64,000 bases of DNA from BOG-908 sp963751795 (GCA_963751795.1 CAVVVI010000004.1:434001-498000); one strand, 5' to 3'. Positions 48,048-56,530 are shown, counted from the stretch's first letter. Numbers and translations: made by a program. The notes: generated by a model not told the origin, from the sequence alone.

Positions 48048-48731
48048 ATGACCGACGCGGAATTCGACCAGGCGCTGATCTCCTCCGCGTTCAGCCTGGC
48101 AGCCGCCCAGGGCTGGTCCGCCGTCTCGCCCGCAGCGGCGGCGCGGCAGGCCGGCCTGCCGTTGGAGCAGGCGCGCCAGCGCTTCGGCGTTGTGCACGAT
48201 ATCCTGATCCGCTTCGGCCAGCTTGCCGACGCGCAGGCGATGACTGACGCGCTCGACAGCGGCCCGGTGCGCGAGCGGCTGTTCGACGTGGTGATGCGGC
48301 GCATCGATGCGCTGCAGGCCCAGCGCGCCGGCGTGCTGGCCCTGCTCGGCGGCCTGCCGGGCGATCCCGCTGCCGCCGTCATCCTGGCCGGCGGCACCAT
48401 GACGAGCATGGGCTGGATGCTCGAGACGGCCGGCGTGCCCGTGATCGGCTGGCGCGGCGCGCTGGCCGTACAGGGCATGGTGGCCGTCTGGCTCTACACG
48501 CTGCGCGCTTGGCAGGCCGACGAGAGCGCCGACCTGTCATCGACCATGGCTGCGCTGGACCGGGCCCTCAGCCGCGCCGAGCGCGTGGCAGGCTGGCTGG
48601 GGCAGGGGCCGGCCGCGGCCGCCGTGGCAGCCGAGCCCGGCCCCAAGCCGTTCCCGGAGCCCGCGCCGGAGGATGCAGCCGCCGTGCAGGCCGCCATCAG
48701 CGGCGCCGCATCGGCCGTTCCGGTCGCCTGA
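48048..48731 (+). CDS. TetR/COQ9-like helical protein, possible regulator
   Basis: This is a 227-residue protein whose N-terminal 50 residues read as a TetR-type helix-turn-helix (FDQALISSAFSLAAAQGWSAVSPAAAARQAGLPLEQARQRF). The middle (RERLFDVVMRRIDALQAQRAGVLALLGGLPGDP) resembles the TetR/COQ9-related family found beside phasin genes in alphaproteobacteria. The C-terminus is Ala/Pro-rich. A repressor role for the downstream phasin gene is possible, but a COQ9-type role in ubiquinone synthesis cannot be excluded. ATG 48048 is chosen over TTG 48042. Confidence 0.65.
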   Translation: MTDAEFDQALISSAFSLAAAQGWSAVSPAAAARQAGLPLEQARQRFGVVHDILIRFGQLADAQAMTDALDSGPVRERLFDVVMRRIDALQAQRAGVLALLGGLPGDPAAAVILAGGTMTSMGWMLETAGVPVIGWRGALAVQGMVAVWLYTLRAWQADESADLSSTMAALDRALSRAERVAGWLGQGPAAAAVAAEPGPKPFPEPAPEDAAAVQAAISGAASAVPVA

Positions 48732-48827
48732 CCGGCAGCGATACGCGCCGCCCAGGGCTTCCAGAACGCCGGCCGGCGACGCATTCTGTCCGGTGCGGTA
48801 TGCAGCCGCGCCAGAAGGAGGAACGAC

Positions 48828-49277
48828 ATGGCCGACTCCCACGACCCCGCGACCCTGCTGACCGAGATGACGCGCCGCTTCACCGAGATGCGCTTCCCCA
48901 CCATGATCCCGGACAGCTCCGCCCTGCTGGCCGCACACCGGCGCAACATGGAAGTGCTGTCCAACGCGAACCGCCTGGCCCTGGAAGGCGCCCAAGCCGT
49001 GGCCCGCCGGCACATGGAAATCATGCAGCAGACGATGACGGAGCTCTCCGAGCACGTGCGCGAGCTGTCCACCGCGGAAAGCCCGCAAGCCAAGGCGGCG
49101 CGGCAGGCCGACCTGGTGAAAAAATCCTACGAGCGTGCGGTGGCCAACATTCGCGACCTCTCCGACCTGATCCAGCGTTCCAACGGCGAGGCCCTGGCCG
49201 TGCTCAGCGAGCGCTTCAAGGAGGCGATGGACGAGGTGCGCGGCCTGCTGGAGAAGTCCGAGCATCCAAGCAACTGA
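48828..49277 (+). CDS. Phasin family protein
   Basis: Phasins coat polyhydroxyalkanoate granules and control their number and size. The 149-residue product is almost entirely amphipathic helix. It has the phasin-2 signature LLAAHRRNMEVLSNANRLALEGAQAVARRHMEIMQQTM and a second helical region with the KKSYERAVANIRDLSDLIQRSN motif. ATG 48828 has a GGAGGA ribosome binding site. No PHA synthase lies in this window. The stop lies just upstream of queE. Confidence 0.9.
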   Translation: MADSHDPATLLTEMTRRFTEMRFPTMIPDSSALLAAHRRNMEVLSNANRLALEGAQAVARRHMEIMQQTMTELSEHVRELSTAESPQAKAARQADLVKKSYERAVANIRDLSDLIQRSNGEALAVLSERFKEAMDEVRGLLEKSEHPSN

Positions 49278-49290
49278 TCACCCGCCGGCC

Positions 49291-49926
49291 CTGCGGTCCT
49301 ACGCCGTCAAGGAGATCTTCCTGACGCTGCAGGGTGAGGGCATGCAGGCCGGCCGGGCGGCGGTGTTCTGCCGATTTGCCGGCTGCAATCTATGGTCCGG
49401 GCTGGAGCGCGACCGGGCGACCGCGACCTGCCGTTTCTGCGACACCGATTTCGTGGGCCTCGATGGCGGCGGCGGCGGCCGTTTTGCGGATGCCGCCGCG
49501 CTGGCCGATGCGATCGAGGGCGCCTGGACGGCGGGGCCGGCGCACCGGCTCGTGGTGCTGACCGGCGGCGAGCCGCTGCTGCAGGCCGACGCCGCACTCG
49601 TCGCCGCCCTGCACGCACGCGGTTTCGAGGTGGCGGTGGAGACCAACGGCACGCAGCCCGCGCCGCCGGGCCTGGACTGGCTGTGCGTCAGCCCGAAAGC
49701 CGGCGCGCCCCTGCTGCTGCAGGGCGGCGACGAGTGCAAGCTGGTGTTTCCGCAGCCGGGGGCCGAGCCGGGCCTGTTCGAAGGCCTCGCCTTCCGCCAT
49801 TTCCTGCTGCAGCCGATGGACGGCCCAGACGCGCAGGCCAACACGCAGGCGGCCATCGCCTATTGCCAGGCGCATCCACGCTGGCGACTCGGCGTGCAGA
49901 CGCACAAGGTGCTGGGGCTGCGCTGA
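49291..49926 (+). CDS. queE: 7-carboxy-7-deazaguanine synthase (start uncertain)
   Basis: QueE is a radical-SAM enzyme making CDG on the route to queuosine. Recognisable features are YAVKEIFLTLQGEGMQAGRAAVFCRFAGCNLWSG, the cluster motif ending in CRFCDTDFVG, and LTGGEPLLQ. The C-terminal part includes VETNGTQPAPPGLDWLCVSPKAG. The family N-terminus (SYAVKEIF...) starts at about 49297, yet the only ATG in frame (49342) would delete 15-17 conserved residues. No ATG, GTG or TTG precedes the conserved part after the phasin stop. CTG 49291 is the nearest candidate; a small sequence error near the start is the alternative. Confidence 0.9.
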   Translation: MRSYAVKEIFLTLQGEGMQAGRAAVFCRFAGCNLWSGLERDRATATCRFCDTDFVGLDGGGGGRFADAAALADAIEGAWTAGPAHRLVVLTGGEPLLQADAALVAALHARGFEVAVETNGTQPAPPGLDWLCVSPKAGAPLLLQGGDECKLVFPQPGAEPGLFEGLAFRHFLLQPMDGPDAQANTQAAIAYCQAHPRWRLGVQTHKVLGLR

Positions 49927-49984
49927 GAAAGCCGCCGCTTGCCGCATCTTGCGCCGCCACGCCCCCAACCATGCTGATCGGGGC

Positions 49985-50012
49985 TTTATCGCACCGGAAA
50001 CCGGTGTATAAC
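49985..50012 (+). promoter_or_regulatory. Possible promoter of the cold-shock gene with palindromic spacer
   Basis: TTTATC (49985-49990) and TATAAC (50007-50012) are separated by 16 bases, a reasonable sigma-70-like spacing. The spacer is dominated by the perfect palindrome CACCGG-AAA-CCGGTG (49992-50006), which could bind a regulator and block the promoter. A 67-base leader follows before the ATG at 50080. This is inferred from sequence shape only. Confidence 0.4.
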
Positions 50013-50079
50013 CGTATCGTGCGCGAAGCGCCGCGGCGGCGCGTCCACGCTCATGTGACCCTTCGGCTCGGACGATTTC

Positions 50080-50746
50080 ATGGCGAAGACGGATAACTGG
50101 CAGAGGCGGCGTCGGTCCGAGAAGGGGTTCGACGAGTACGCACCCGATCCGGTCACGCCCATGCCCTCGTTCCAGCGCCGCCCCCCGATGGCGGCAGCGC
50201 CCGCCACCGGGCCGGAAAGCACGGCCGTCGTCAAATGGTTCAATGCCGAAAAGGGCTTCGGCTTCGTCGAGGTGACCGGGGGCGGCGACGTGTTCCTGCA
50301 TGCCAGCGTGCTCGCCCGCACCGGGGTCACGGCCGTCAGTCCGGGCGCCACGCTGAAGGTGCGCACCGGCCTGGGCCAGAAAGGCCCGCAGGTGACCGAA
50401 GTGACCGAGGTGGACGAGAGCACCGCCGGCAGCGCACCGGCCGCCCCACGGCCGCCGCGCAGCGAGGCCGGCGGCTACGGCGATGGCGGCTACGGCGGCG
50501 GCCAGCGCCGCGGCTTCGAACTCGCCGCCGCCCTCCGGGCCCGAGCAGGCCGGCACGGTGAAGTGGTACAACGCCACCAAGGGCTTCGGCTTCATCGCCC
50601 CGGAAGACGGCGGCAAGGACGTGTTCGTGCACGCCTCGGCCCTGCGGCGCGCCGGGCTGACCGAGTTGGCCGAAGGCCAGCGCGTCAGCGTGCAGATCAC
50701 GCAGGGCCAGAAAGGCCCCGAGGCCGCCTCGGTGCGTATCGGCTGA
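50080..50746 (+). CDS. Cold-shock protein with two cold-shock domains (frameshift)
   Basis: This is an RNA-binding protein with two OB-fold cold-shock domains. The first contains VVKWFNAEKGFGFVEVTGGGDVFLHASVLARTG, the second TVKWYNATKGFGFIAPEDGGKDVFVHASALRRAG; both have RNP1 (KGFGF) and RNP2 (VFxHAS). A Gly/Arg/Tyr-rich linker (GGYGDGGYGGGQRRGF) joins them. The frame gains one base near 50511-50522, inside the linker end; corrected length is about 221 residues. Double-domain cold-shock proteins are common in alphaproteobacteria and act as RNA chaperones, not always in cold. Confidence 0.85.
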
Positions 50747-50847
50747 TCCGGCCGTCGCGGCTGGCCCGCGCGCTCTCCGCGCTGGCCAGGGGTTTTCATC
50801 CCCGATCACCGTCGCCATCTGCGCCGTCAGGCTGGAGGGCAGGCACC

Positions 50848-51402
50848 ATGGACGAGACGGGTTCGGCGGCGGCGGTATTAGGCGGCGGATGCTTCTGGTG
50901 CGTCGAGGCGGTCTATCGCGACCTGGACGGCGTGCTCTCGGTCAAGTCCGGCTATGCCGGCGGCCATACGGACCACCCCACCTATCGCGAGGTGTGCGGC
51001 GGCGCCACCGGCCACGCCGAGGTGGTGCGCGTCGTCTATGATCCGGCCCGGCTGAGCTACGCCGACCTGCTGCGCATCTTCTTCACCATCCACGATCCCA
51101 CCACGCCCAACCGCCAGGGCAACGACGTGGGCAGCCAGTACCGCTCCATCGTGCTGACGGCCAACGCCGAAGAGGCGGCCACCGCGCGCGCGGTCATGGC
51201 CGAGATCGCGGCCGCCGGCCTGTTCGACCATGAGCTGGTGACCGAAGTGGCGCCGCTCGGCACCTTCTTCCCGGCCGAGGACGAGCACGACGACTATTTC
51301 GCCCGCAACCCGGGCAGCGGCTACTGCCAGGTCGTCGTGGCGCCGAAGGTTCGCAAGTTCCGCAAGCAGTTCGCCGACCGCCTGAAGGCCCGCGCCGCGT
51401 GA
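50848..51402 (+). CDS. msrA: Peptide-methionine (S)-S-oxide reductase
   Basis: MsrA repairs oxidised methionine (the S-sulfoxide) in proteins. The 184-residue protein has the catalytic motif GGGCFWCVE (Cys15, with Cys18 beside it). The substrate region GYAGGHTDHPTYREVCGGATGHAEVV and DVGSQYRS follow, and a possible resolving Cys lies in SGYCQVVV. It starts at ATG 50848; an open frame running in from the cold-shock gene is fortuitous. The stop overlaps the creA-like GTG. Cytoplasmic, since no signal peptide is seen. Confidence 0.96.
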   Translation: MDETGSAAAVLGGGCFWCVEAVYRDLDGVLSVKSGYAGGHTDHPTYREVCGGATGHAEVVRVVYDPARLSYADLLRIFFTIHDPTTPNRQGNDVGSQYRSIVLTANAEEAATARAVMAEIAAAGLFDHELVTEVAPLGTFFPAEDEHDDYFARNPGSGYCQVVVAPKVRKFRKQFADRLKARAA

Positions 51403-51872
51403 GGGCGCTTGCAGCCGCCGCCGTGCTCGCCGCCTGCGCCCTGGCCGGCCCGGCCGCCGCCGGCGACGGCGATCCCACGCGCATCGGCAATGTCAGCACC
51501 ACCTTCCGCCTGCTCGGCCGCAACGACCGCATCGTGGTCGATCGTTACGACGATCCGAAAATCGATGGCGTGAGCTGCTACATGTCGCGGGCGGAAACCG
51601 GCGGCGTCAAAGGCTCGCTGGGCTTCGCCACCGATCCGAGCCGCTTTTCCATCGCCTGCCGCGCCACCGGGCCCGTCACGCTGAAAGGCGAGCCGCCGGA
51701 AAACGAGGTGGTGTTCGGCGCGAGCGCCAATTGGCTGTTCAAGGAAATCCGCGTCAGCCGGCTGTGGGACAAGCAGAAGCGCGTGCTGGTCTATCTGGTC
51801 TGGTCAACGCAGGCGCTCACCCCGCAGGGCAGCCCATACAACAGCGTCTCGGCCGTGGCCGTCGATCACTGA
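51399..51872 (+). CDS. creA: CreA family exported protein
   Basis: This is a 157-residue protein with a clear signal peptide (AAAAVLAACALAGPAAA-G). The mature part matches CreA: IGNVSTTFRLLGRNDRIVVDRYDDPKIDGVSCYMSRAETGGVKG, two conserved Cys, and VYLVWSTQALTPQGSPYNSVSAV at the end. CreA is a periplasmic protein of unknown function, historically grouped with the CreBC catabolic regulators in E. coli, which are absent here. The GTG at 51399 overlaps the msrA stop (GTGA). Confidence 0.88.
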   Translation: MRALAAAAVLAACALAGPAAAGDGDPTRIGNVSTTFRLLGRNDRIVVDRYDDPKIDGVSCYMSRAETGGVKGSLGFATDPSRFSIACRATGPVTLKGEPPENEVVFGASANWLFKEIRVSRLWDKQKRVLVYLVWSTQALTPQGSPYNSVSAVAVDH

Positions 51873-51892
51873 ACCCCGTCATCGAGGCTGCC

Positions 51893-52363
51893 ATGAGCGA
51901 TACACTCTCCACCGTCACCCTGCGGGTGAACGGCCGCCCCCACACTTTGGCGCTCGATACGCGCACCACCCTGCTGGACGCTCTGCGCGAGCATCTGGGG
52001 CTGACCGGCACCAAGGTCGGCTGCAACCACGGCACCTGCGGCGCCTGCACCGTGCATATCGACGGCAGGCGTCGGCTGGCCTGCCTGACGCTGGCGGTGG
52101 CCGCCGAGGGCCAGGCGATCACCACCATCGAGGGCCTGGCCGCAGCCGACGGCACGCCGCACCCCATGCAGGCCGCCTTCGCCGCGCACGACGCGCTGCA
52201 ATGCGGCTATTGCACGCCCGGGCAGATCATGTCGGCGGTGGCGTGCATCGAGGAAGGCCACGCGCGCAGCGACGACGAGGTGCGCGAATACATGGCGGGC
52301 AATCTGTGCCGCTGCGGTGCCTACCCCAACATCGTGGCCGCCATTCGCGAAGTCGCCGGCTAG
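51893..52363 (+). CDS. paoA: Aldehyde oxidoreductase, 2Fe-2S subunit (PaoA-like)
   Basis: This is the small iron-sulfur subunit of a xanthine-oxidase-family enzyme. Its 156 residues carry the plant-type 2Fe-2S cysteines 44, 49, 52 and 64 (GCNHGTCGACTVH...C). The second cluster cysteines are 104, 107, 139 and 141 (CGYC...CRC). E. coli PaoA is longer and begins with a Tat signal; this protein has none, so the enzyme is probably cytoplasmic or needs another export route. paoB and paoC follow at once. ATG 51893 is the family start. Confidence 0.9.
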   Translation: MSDTLSTVTLRVNGRPHTLALDTRTTLLDALREHLGLTGTKVGCNHGTCGACTVHIDGRRRLACLTLAVAAEGQAITTIEGLAAADGTPHPMQAAFAAHDALQCGYCTPGQIMSAVACIEEGHARSDDEVREYMAGNLCRCGAYPNIVAAIREVAG

Positions 52364-52440
52364 GCTCTCCTACCCGGCAGGCGGCCGCCTGGCCGCTGCC
52401 TGACCGAAGCGCCGTCTCAGCCCTCCGTGGGAGCCCCTCC

Positions 52441-53424
52441 ATGCAGCCCTTCACCTACACGCGTCCGGAGACGATCGAGCAGGCGCTCGCCGAAGCCGCG
52501 CAAGCCGGCAGCGCCATCCTGGCCGGCGGCACCACCATGGTCGATCTCATGCGTGGCGGGCTGGCCTTCCCCACCCGCATCATCGACATCGCGCATCTGC
52601 CGGGCTTGGCCACCGTGCAGACCGACGGGCCCGTGCTGCGCTTCGGCGCGCTGGCCCGCATGGCCGACACGGCCGAGAACGCGTCGCTGCAACGCGACTA
52701 CCCGGCGCTGGTGGAAAGCCTGCAGCTCGCCGCCTCCCAGCAGCTGCGCAACGCCGCCACGCTGGGCGGCAACATCCTGCAGCGCACACGCTGCCCGTAT
52801 TTCCGCAACGGCGTGTCGGACTGCAACAAGCGCGTGCCGGGCTCGGGCTGCTCGGCCCTGGATGGCGAGGACCGGGAGATGGCGCTGTTCGGCACCTCCG
52901 AGCGCTGCCTGGCCAACTACCCGGGCGACTGGGGCACCGCCCTGGCCGCGTTCGACACGGCGGTCGAGCTGCGTTCGGCGGGCGGCACCCGCACCGTGAA
53001 ACTGGCGGATTTCTTCCTGCCCTACGGCGACGATCCGGCGCGCGAGACGGTGCTGGCCCCCGGCGAGATCGTCACCGCGATCACCGTGCAGGCAACCCCG
53101 GCCGGCCGGCGTTCCACCTACCTCAAGGTGCGCGACCGGCAGAGCTACGCCTACGCGCTGGTCTCCGCCGCCGTGGCGCTGGAGATGGACGGCGATACCG
53201 TCACCGCGGCCCGCGTCTCGTTGGGTGGCGTGGCCAGCAAGCCCTGGCGCGCACCGGAGGCCGAGGCCGCCCTGGTCGGCCGCCGGCTGACCGAGGCCGT
53301 GGGGCTGGAGGCAGGCGAGGCGGCTTTCGCCGGCGCCCGGCCGGGCCGGCACAACGCATTCAAGGTTGAACTGGGCCGCCGCGTCGTCGCACGCGCCGCC
53401 CTCGTCGCCGCTGCAAGGAACTAG
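52441..53424 (+). CDS. paoB: Aldehyde oxidoreductase, FAD and 4Fe-4S subunit (PaoB-like)
   Basis: This is the medium subunit with an FAD-binding PCMH-type domain. The 327-residue protein has AILAGGTTMVDLMRGGLAFP (FAD) and AASQQLRNAATLGGNILQRTRCPYFRNG. The cysteines in RTRCPYF, SDCNKRVPGSGCSA match the extra 4Fe-4S cluster found in PaoB and few other family members, which separates this enzyme from ordinary xanthine dehydrogenases. An upstream extension of the open frame overlaps paoA. paoC starts three bases after the stop. Confidence 0.9.
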   Translation: MQPFTYTRPETIEQALAEAAQAGSAILAGGTTMVDLMRGGLAFPTRIIDIAHLPGLATVQTDGPVLRFGALARMADTAENASLQRDYPALVESLQLAASQQLRNAATLGGNILQRTRCPYFRNGVSDCNKRVPGSGCSALDGEDREMALFGTSERCLANYPGDWGTALAAFDTAVELRSAGGTRTVKLADFFLPYGDDPARETVLAPGEIVTAITVQATPAGRRSTYLKVRDRQSYAYALVSAAVALEMDGDTVTAARVSLGGVASKPWRAPEAEAALVGRRLTEAVGLEAGEAAFAGARPGRHNAFKVELGRRVVARAALVAAARN

Positions 53425-53427
53425 ATC

Positions 53428-55656
53428 ATGGATGGAAGCATCGGCCAGCCCGTCATCCGCCGCGACGCCGCCGCCAAGGCCAGCGGCGCCGCGCAATATG
53501 CCGGCGACTTCCCGCACGCCAACGCCGCCTATGCCGCGCTGGTGCTGAGCAAGGTGGCGCGCGGCCGCATCACCAGCATCGACACGTCGGAGGCCGAAGC
53601 CGTGCCGGGCGTGCAGCTCGTGCTCACCCACCGCAGCCTCAACGAGGGCATCGGCGAGGAGACGTTCGCCATGAAGGGCGGGCACATGCAGTCCTCCTTC
53701 ATGCCGCTGACCTCCGATGAGGTGCATTACGCGGGGCAGATCGTCAGCCTGATCGTGGCCGATACGCAGGAGGCGGCCGAGCAGGCGGCCAGCCGCGTGG
53801 CGGTGGATTACGCCACCCAGCCGGCCTCGGCCGCCATGGACGATCCCGGCCACACCGAAGAGCCGATGGAGGCCAAATCCATCGACGTGGGCGACGCGCT
53901 GGCCGCGTTCGCCGCCGCGGAGGTGAGCGTGGACGCCACCTATCTGACGCCGGCACAGCACCACAATCCGATGGAACTGTATTCGGCCATCGCCGTGTGG
54001 CGCGACGGCGCGCTGCTGGTGCACACGCCGAGCCAGTGGGTGGTCGGCAAGCAGGCCGCGCTGGCCAAGATCTTCGGCATCCCGATGCACGACGTGCACG
54101 TGCAGTCGCCCTACATCGGCGGCGGCTTCGGCGGCAAAGCGACGCTGCTGCCCCACACCGTGCTGGTCGCCATGGCCGCGCGCCGGCTGGGCCGCGCCGT
54201 CAAGCTGGTGGTGCCGCGCGAGGCGATGTTCACCGTGGGTTCGTTTCGCCCCGCCACGCGCAGCCGCGTCCGCCTCGCCGCCACGCGCGACGGCACGCTG
54301 ACCGCCGTGCTGCACGACGAGGTGGGGCAGAGCGCGGTGATCGACCACGTGGCGTTCCCCGCCACCGATGTCACGGCACGCATGTATGCCTCGCCCAATA
54401 TCCGCATGCGCGAAGCCACCATCGCCACCGACGTCAACACGCCCGGCTTCCAGCGCGCACCGGCCGAGGCGCCGGGCTTCTTCGGCTTCGAGAGCGCCGT
54501 GGACGAGCTGGCCGAAAAGCTCGGCATGGACCCGATCGAGCTGCGCGTGCGCAACGAGCCGGCGCGCGATCCCGTCAAGGGTCTCGCCTGGAGCAGCCGC
54601 TCGCTGGTGCCCTGCTTCCGCCGCGGCGCCGAGCTGTTCGGCTGGAACCGCCGCTGGCCCAAACCCGGCACACTGACGACACCAGGCGGCCTGCTCATCG
54701 GCCTGGGCTGCGCCACGGCCACCTACCCGTCGGCCATGGCGCCCTCCTCGGCCCGCGTTCGCCTCGCCGCCGACGGCACCTGCGTCGTCAGCTGCGCCGC
54801 CCACGATCTGGGCACCGGCGCCTACACCGTGCTGGGCCAGGTGGCGGCCGATGTGCTCGGCGTGCCCAACGAGCTCGTGCGCGTGCATCTGGGCGACACC
54901 ACACTGCCGTCCGGCCCGGTCGCCGGCGGCTCGATCACCACCGGCTCCTGCGGGTCGGCGGTGCAGAAAGCCGCGCTGGCGGTGCGCACCACGCTGCTGG
55001 CGGCCGCCAGTGGCGGCCAGCCGGCCGGCTGGACGCTGGCGGGCGGCCAGGTCGTCAGCCCCGACGGGCAACGCCGCCCAGCCACCGAAGTGCTCGCCAC
55101 CATGACCAGCGGCGCCATCGAGGAGACCGCCGACTGGAAGCCGGCAACCCTCAGCGACGACCAGATGCGCCAGGGCCTGGCCGGCGGCATGGCCTTTGCC
55201 GGCCCTACCACGCCCACCTACGCGAGCTACTCCTTCGGCGCGCAATTCGCCGAAGTGCATATCGACCCGCTGCTGCGCACCGTGCGCGTGGCCAAGATGG
55301 TGGGCGTGTTCGCCTGCGGCCGCATCATCAACCCGCGCACCGCACGCAGCAACCTGGCCGGCGGCATGGTGTGGGGCGCCAGCTTCGCGCTGCTTGAGGA
55401 AAGCCAGGTGGACCGCCCCCGCGCCCGCTTCGCCAACACCGATCTGGCCGGCTACCACGTTTCCACGAACGCCGACATCGGCGAGGTGATCGTGGAAACC
55501 ATCCACGAGGAAGACGCGGTGGTGAACCCGATCGGCGCCAAGGCCGTGGGCGAGATCGGCATTGTCGGGATGAACGCGGCCATCGCCAACGCGGTTTATA
55601 ATGCGACGGGGGTTCGGGTGCGTAAGACGCCGATCCTGGTGGAGGATTTGCTTTAG
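53428..55656 (+). CDS. paoC: Aldehyde oxidoreductase, molybdenum-binding subunit (PaoC-like)
   Basis: This is the catalytic subunit that binds molybdopterin (cytosine dinucleotide type in PaoC). The 742-residue protein has VQSPYIGGGFGGKATLLPHT, RAPAEAPGFFGFESAVDELAEKLGMDP, AHDLGTGAYTVLGQVAAD and SITTGSCGSAVQKA. The active-site Glu lies in GAKAVGEIGIVGMNAA. E. coli PaoC has about the same length. The enzyme would oxidise aldehydes, especially aromatic ones, to acids. No PaoD/XdhC-type maturation gene is visible here, but molybdate uptake genes lie just downstream on the other strand. Confidence 0.92.
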   Translation: MDGSIGQPVIRRDAAAKASGAAQYAGDFPHANAAYAALVLSKVARGRITSIDTSEAEAVPGVQLVLTHRSLNEGIGEETFAMKGGHMQSSFMPLTSDEVHYAGQIVSLIVADTQEAAEQAASRVAVDYATQPASAAMDDPGHTEEPMEAKSIDVGDALAAFAAAEVSVDATYLTPAQHHNPMELYSAIAVWRDGALLVHTPSQWVVGKQAALAKIFGIPMHDVHVQSPYIGGGFGGKATLLPHTVLVAMAARRLGRAVKLVVPREAMFTVGSFRPATRSRVRLAATRDGTLTAVLHDEVGQSAVIDHVAFPATDVTARMYASPNIRMREATIATDVNTPGFQRAPAEAPGFFGFESAVDELAEKLGMDPIELRVRNEPARDPVKGLAWSSRSLVPCFRRGAELFGWNRRWPKPGTLTTPGGLLIGLGCATATYPSAMAPSSARVRLAADGTCVVSCAAHDLGTGAYTVLGQVAADVLGVPNELVRVHLGDTTLPSGPVAGGSITTGSCGSAVQKAALAVRTTLLAAASGGQPAGWTLAGGQVVSPDGQRRPATEVLATMTSGAIEETADWKPATLSDDQMRQGLAGGMAFAGPTTPTYASYSFGAQFAEVHIDPLLRTVRVAKMVGVFACGRIINPRTARSNLAGGMVWGASFALLEESQVDRPRARFANTDLAGYHVSTNADIGEVIVETIHEEDAVVNPIGAKAVGEIGIVGMNAAIANAVYNATGVRVRKTPILVEDLL

Positions 55657-55667
55657 GGCAAAGCAAG

Positions 55668-55763
55668 GCCTTTTTTTTTGAAAAAAAGAAGCAAAAAACT
55701 TTTTCTAGTTTAGGCGCGCGTTGGGGCAGCGCGACGCACCAGTTTGCAAAAGTTTTTTGCTTC
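55668..55763. terminator. A/T-rich palindromic repeat, copy C; long inverted repeat between convergent genes
   Basis: AAGCAAAAAACTTTT (55689-55703) is exactly complementary over 15 bp to AAAAGTTTTTTGCTT (55748-55762), with a 44-base G+C-rich loop. The right arm is identical to 8036-8050 in copy A. A smaller T9-G-A7 hairpin precedes it (55670-55688). It fills the gap between the stops of paoC and the class II aldolase gene, so a bidirectional terminator is the simplest reading. Confidence 0.75.
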
Positions 55764-55764
55764 C

Positions 55765-56514
55765 TTACTCCCGATACCCAGGATCAATCCGGTCCAGCTT
55801 CCGCAACATCGCTGGCCACAACAGCTTGTTCGCCAAGGTCGCAAACCCCGCCGCAGCACCCATGCGCTCGTTGCTCTCGATCACGTCGGGATGGGTCGGG
55901 TAATCGTCGGTGCCCAGGATGCGCGTGCGCACCTGCATCGTGCAGGCGCGCTCCAGGTAATACATGCGGATGAACGCTTCGGCCGGCGTGCGGCCGACGG
56001 TCAGTGTGCCGTGATTGCGCAGCAGCATCAGGTTCTTCGTCCCCAGATCCTTCTGCAGGCGCGGCCGTTCGTCATGGTCCAGCGCCACGCCCTCGTAATC
56101 GTGGTAGGCCAGGTCGCCGGTGATCAGCTGCGCCGTCTGGTTCAGCGGCTTCAGCCCCTCGCGGCAGGATGACACGGCGGTGCCGTCCGGCGTATGCACG
56201 TGCATCACGCAGCCGGCATCCTCGCGCACCTCGTGCACGGCGGAATGGATGGTGAAGCCGGCCGGGTTCACGTTGTATTCGGACTGCCCGATCACGTTGC
56301 CGTCCATGCCCACCTTGACCAGGCTGCTCGCGGTGATCTCGTCGAACGTGTAGCCGTATGGGTTGATCAGGAAGTGGTGATCCGGGCCCGGCAGGCGGGC
56401 GGAGATATGAGTGAAGATCAGGTCGTCCCATCCGTGCAGCGCCACCAGGCGATAGGCGGCGGCCAGGTCGCGGCGGATGGTCTGCTCGGTGCCCAGTCCG
56501 GACATCTCGTTCAT
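55765..56514 (-). CDS. Class II aldolase/adducin family protein
   Basis: This is a zinc-dependent aldolase-fold protein of 249 residues. The metal-binding motif CVMHVHTPDGTA and the later His in LLRNHGTLTVGRTPAEAF are present, as is THISARLPGPDHHFLINPYG. Close relatives are annotated only as class II aldolase family; L-fuculose-phosphate aldolase or a decarboxylase-like role cannot be chosen from sequence. It lies 16 bases downstream of modC on the same strand, so it may be transcribed with the molybdate genes, which is unusual. Confidence 0.85.
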   Translation of the reverse strand: MNEMSGLGTEQTIRRDLAAAYRLVALHGWDDLIFTHISARLPGPDHHFLINPYGYTFDEITASSLVKVGMDGNVIGQSEYNVNPAGFTIHSAVHEVREDAGCVMHVHTPDGTAVSSCREGLKPLNQTAQLITGDLAYHDYEGVALDHDERPRLQKDLGTKNLMLLRNHGTLTVGRTPAEAFIRMYYLERACTMQVRTRILGTDDYPTHPDVIESNERMGAAAGFATLANKLLWPAMLRKLDRIDPGYRE

Positions 56515-56530
56515 CGTCGGCTCTCCTGCG

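Noticed and set aside
52417..55506. A 1,029-codon open frame antisense to paoBC
   Set aside because: It mirrors the G+C-rich third-codon pattern of the real genes, has His/Arg/Gly-rich low-complexity composition and no family motif. The sense-strand proteins are fully recognisable.
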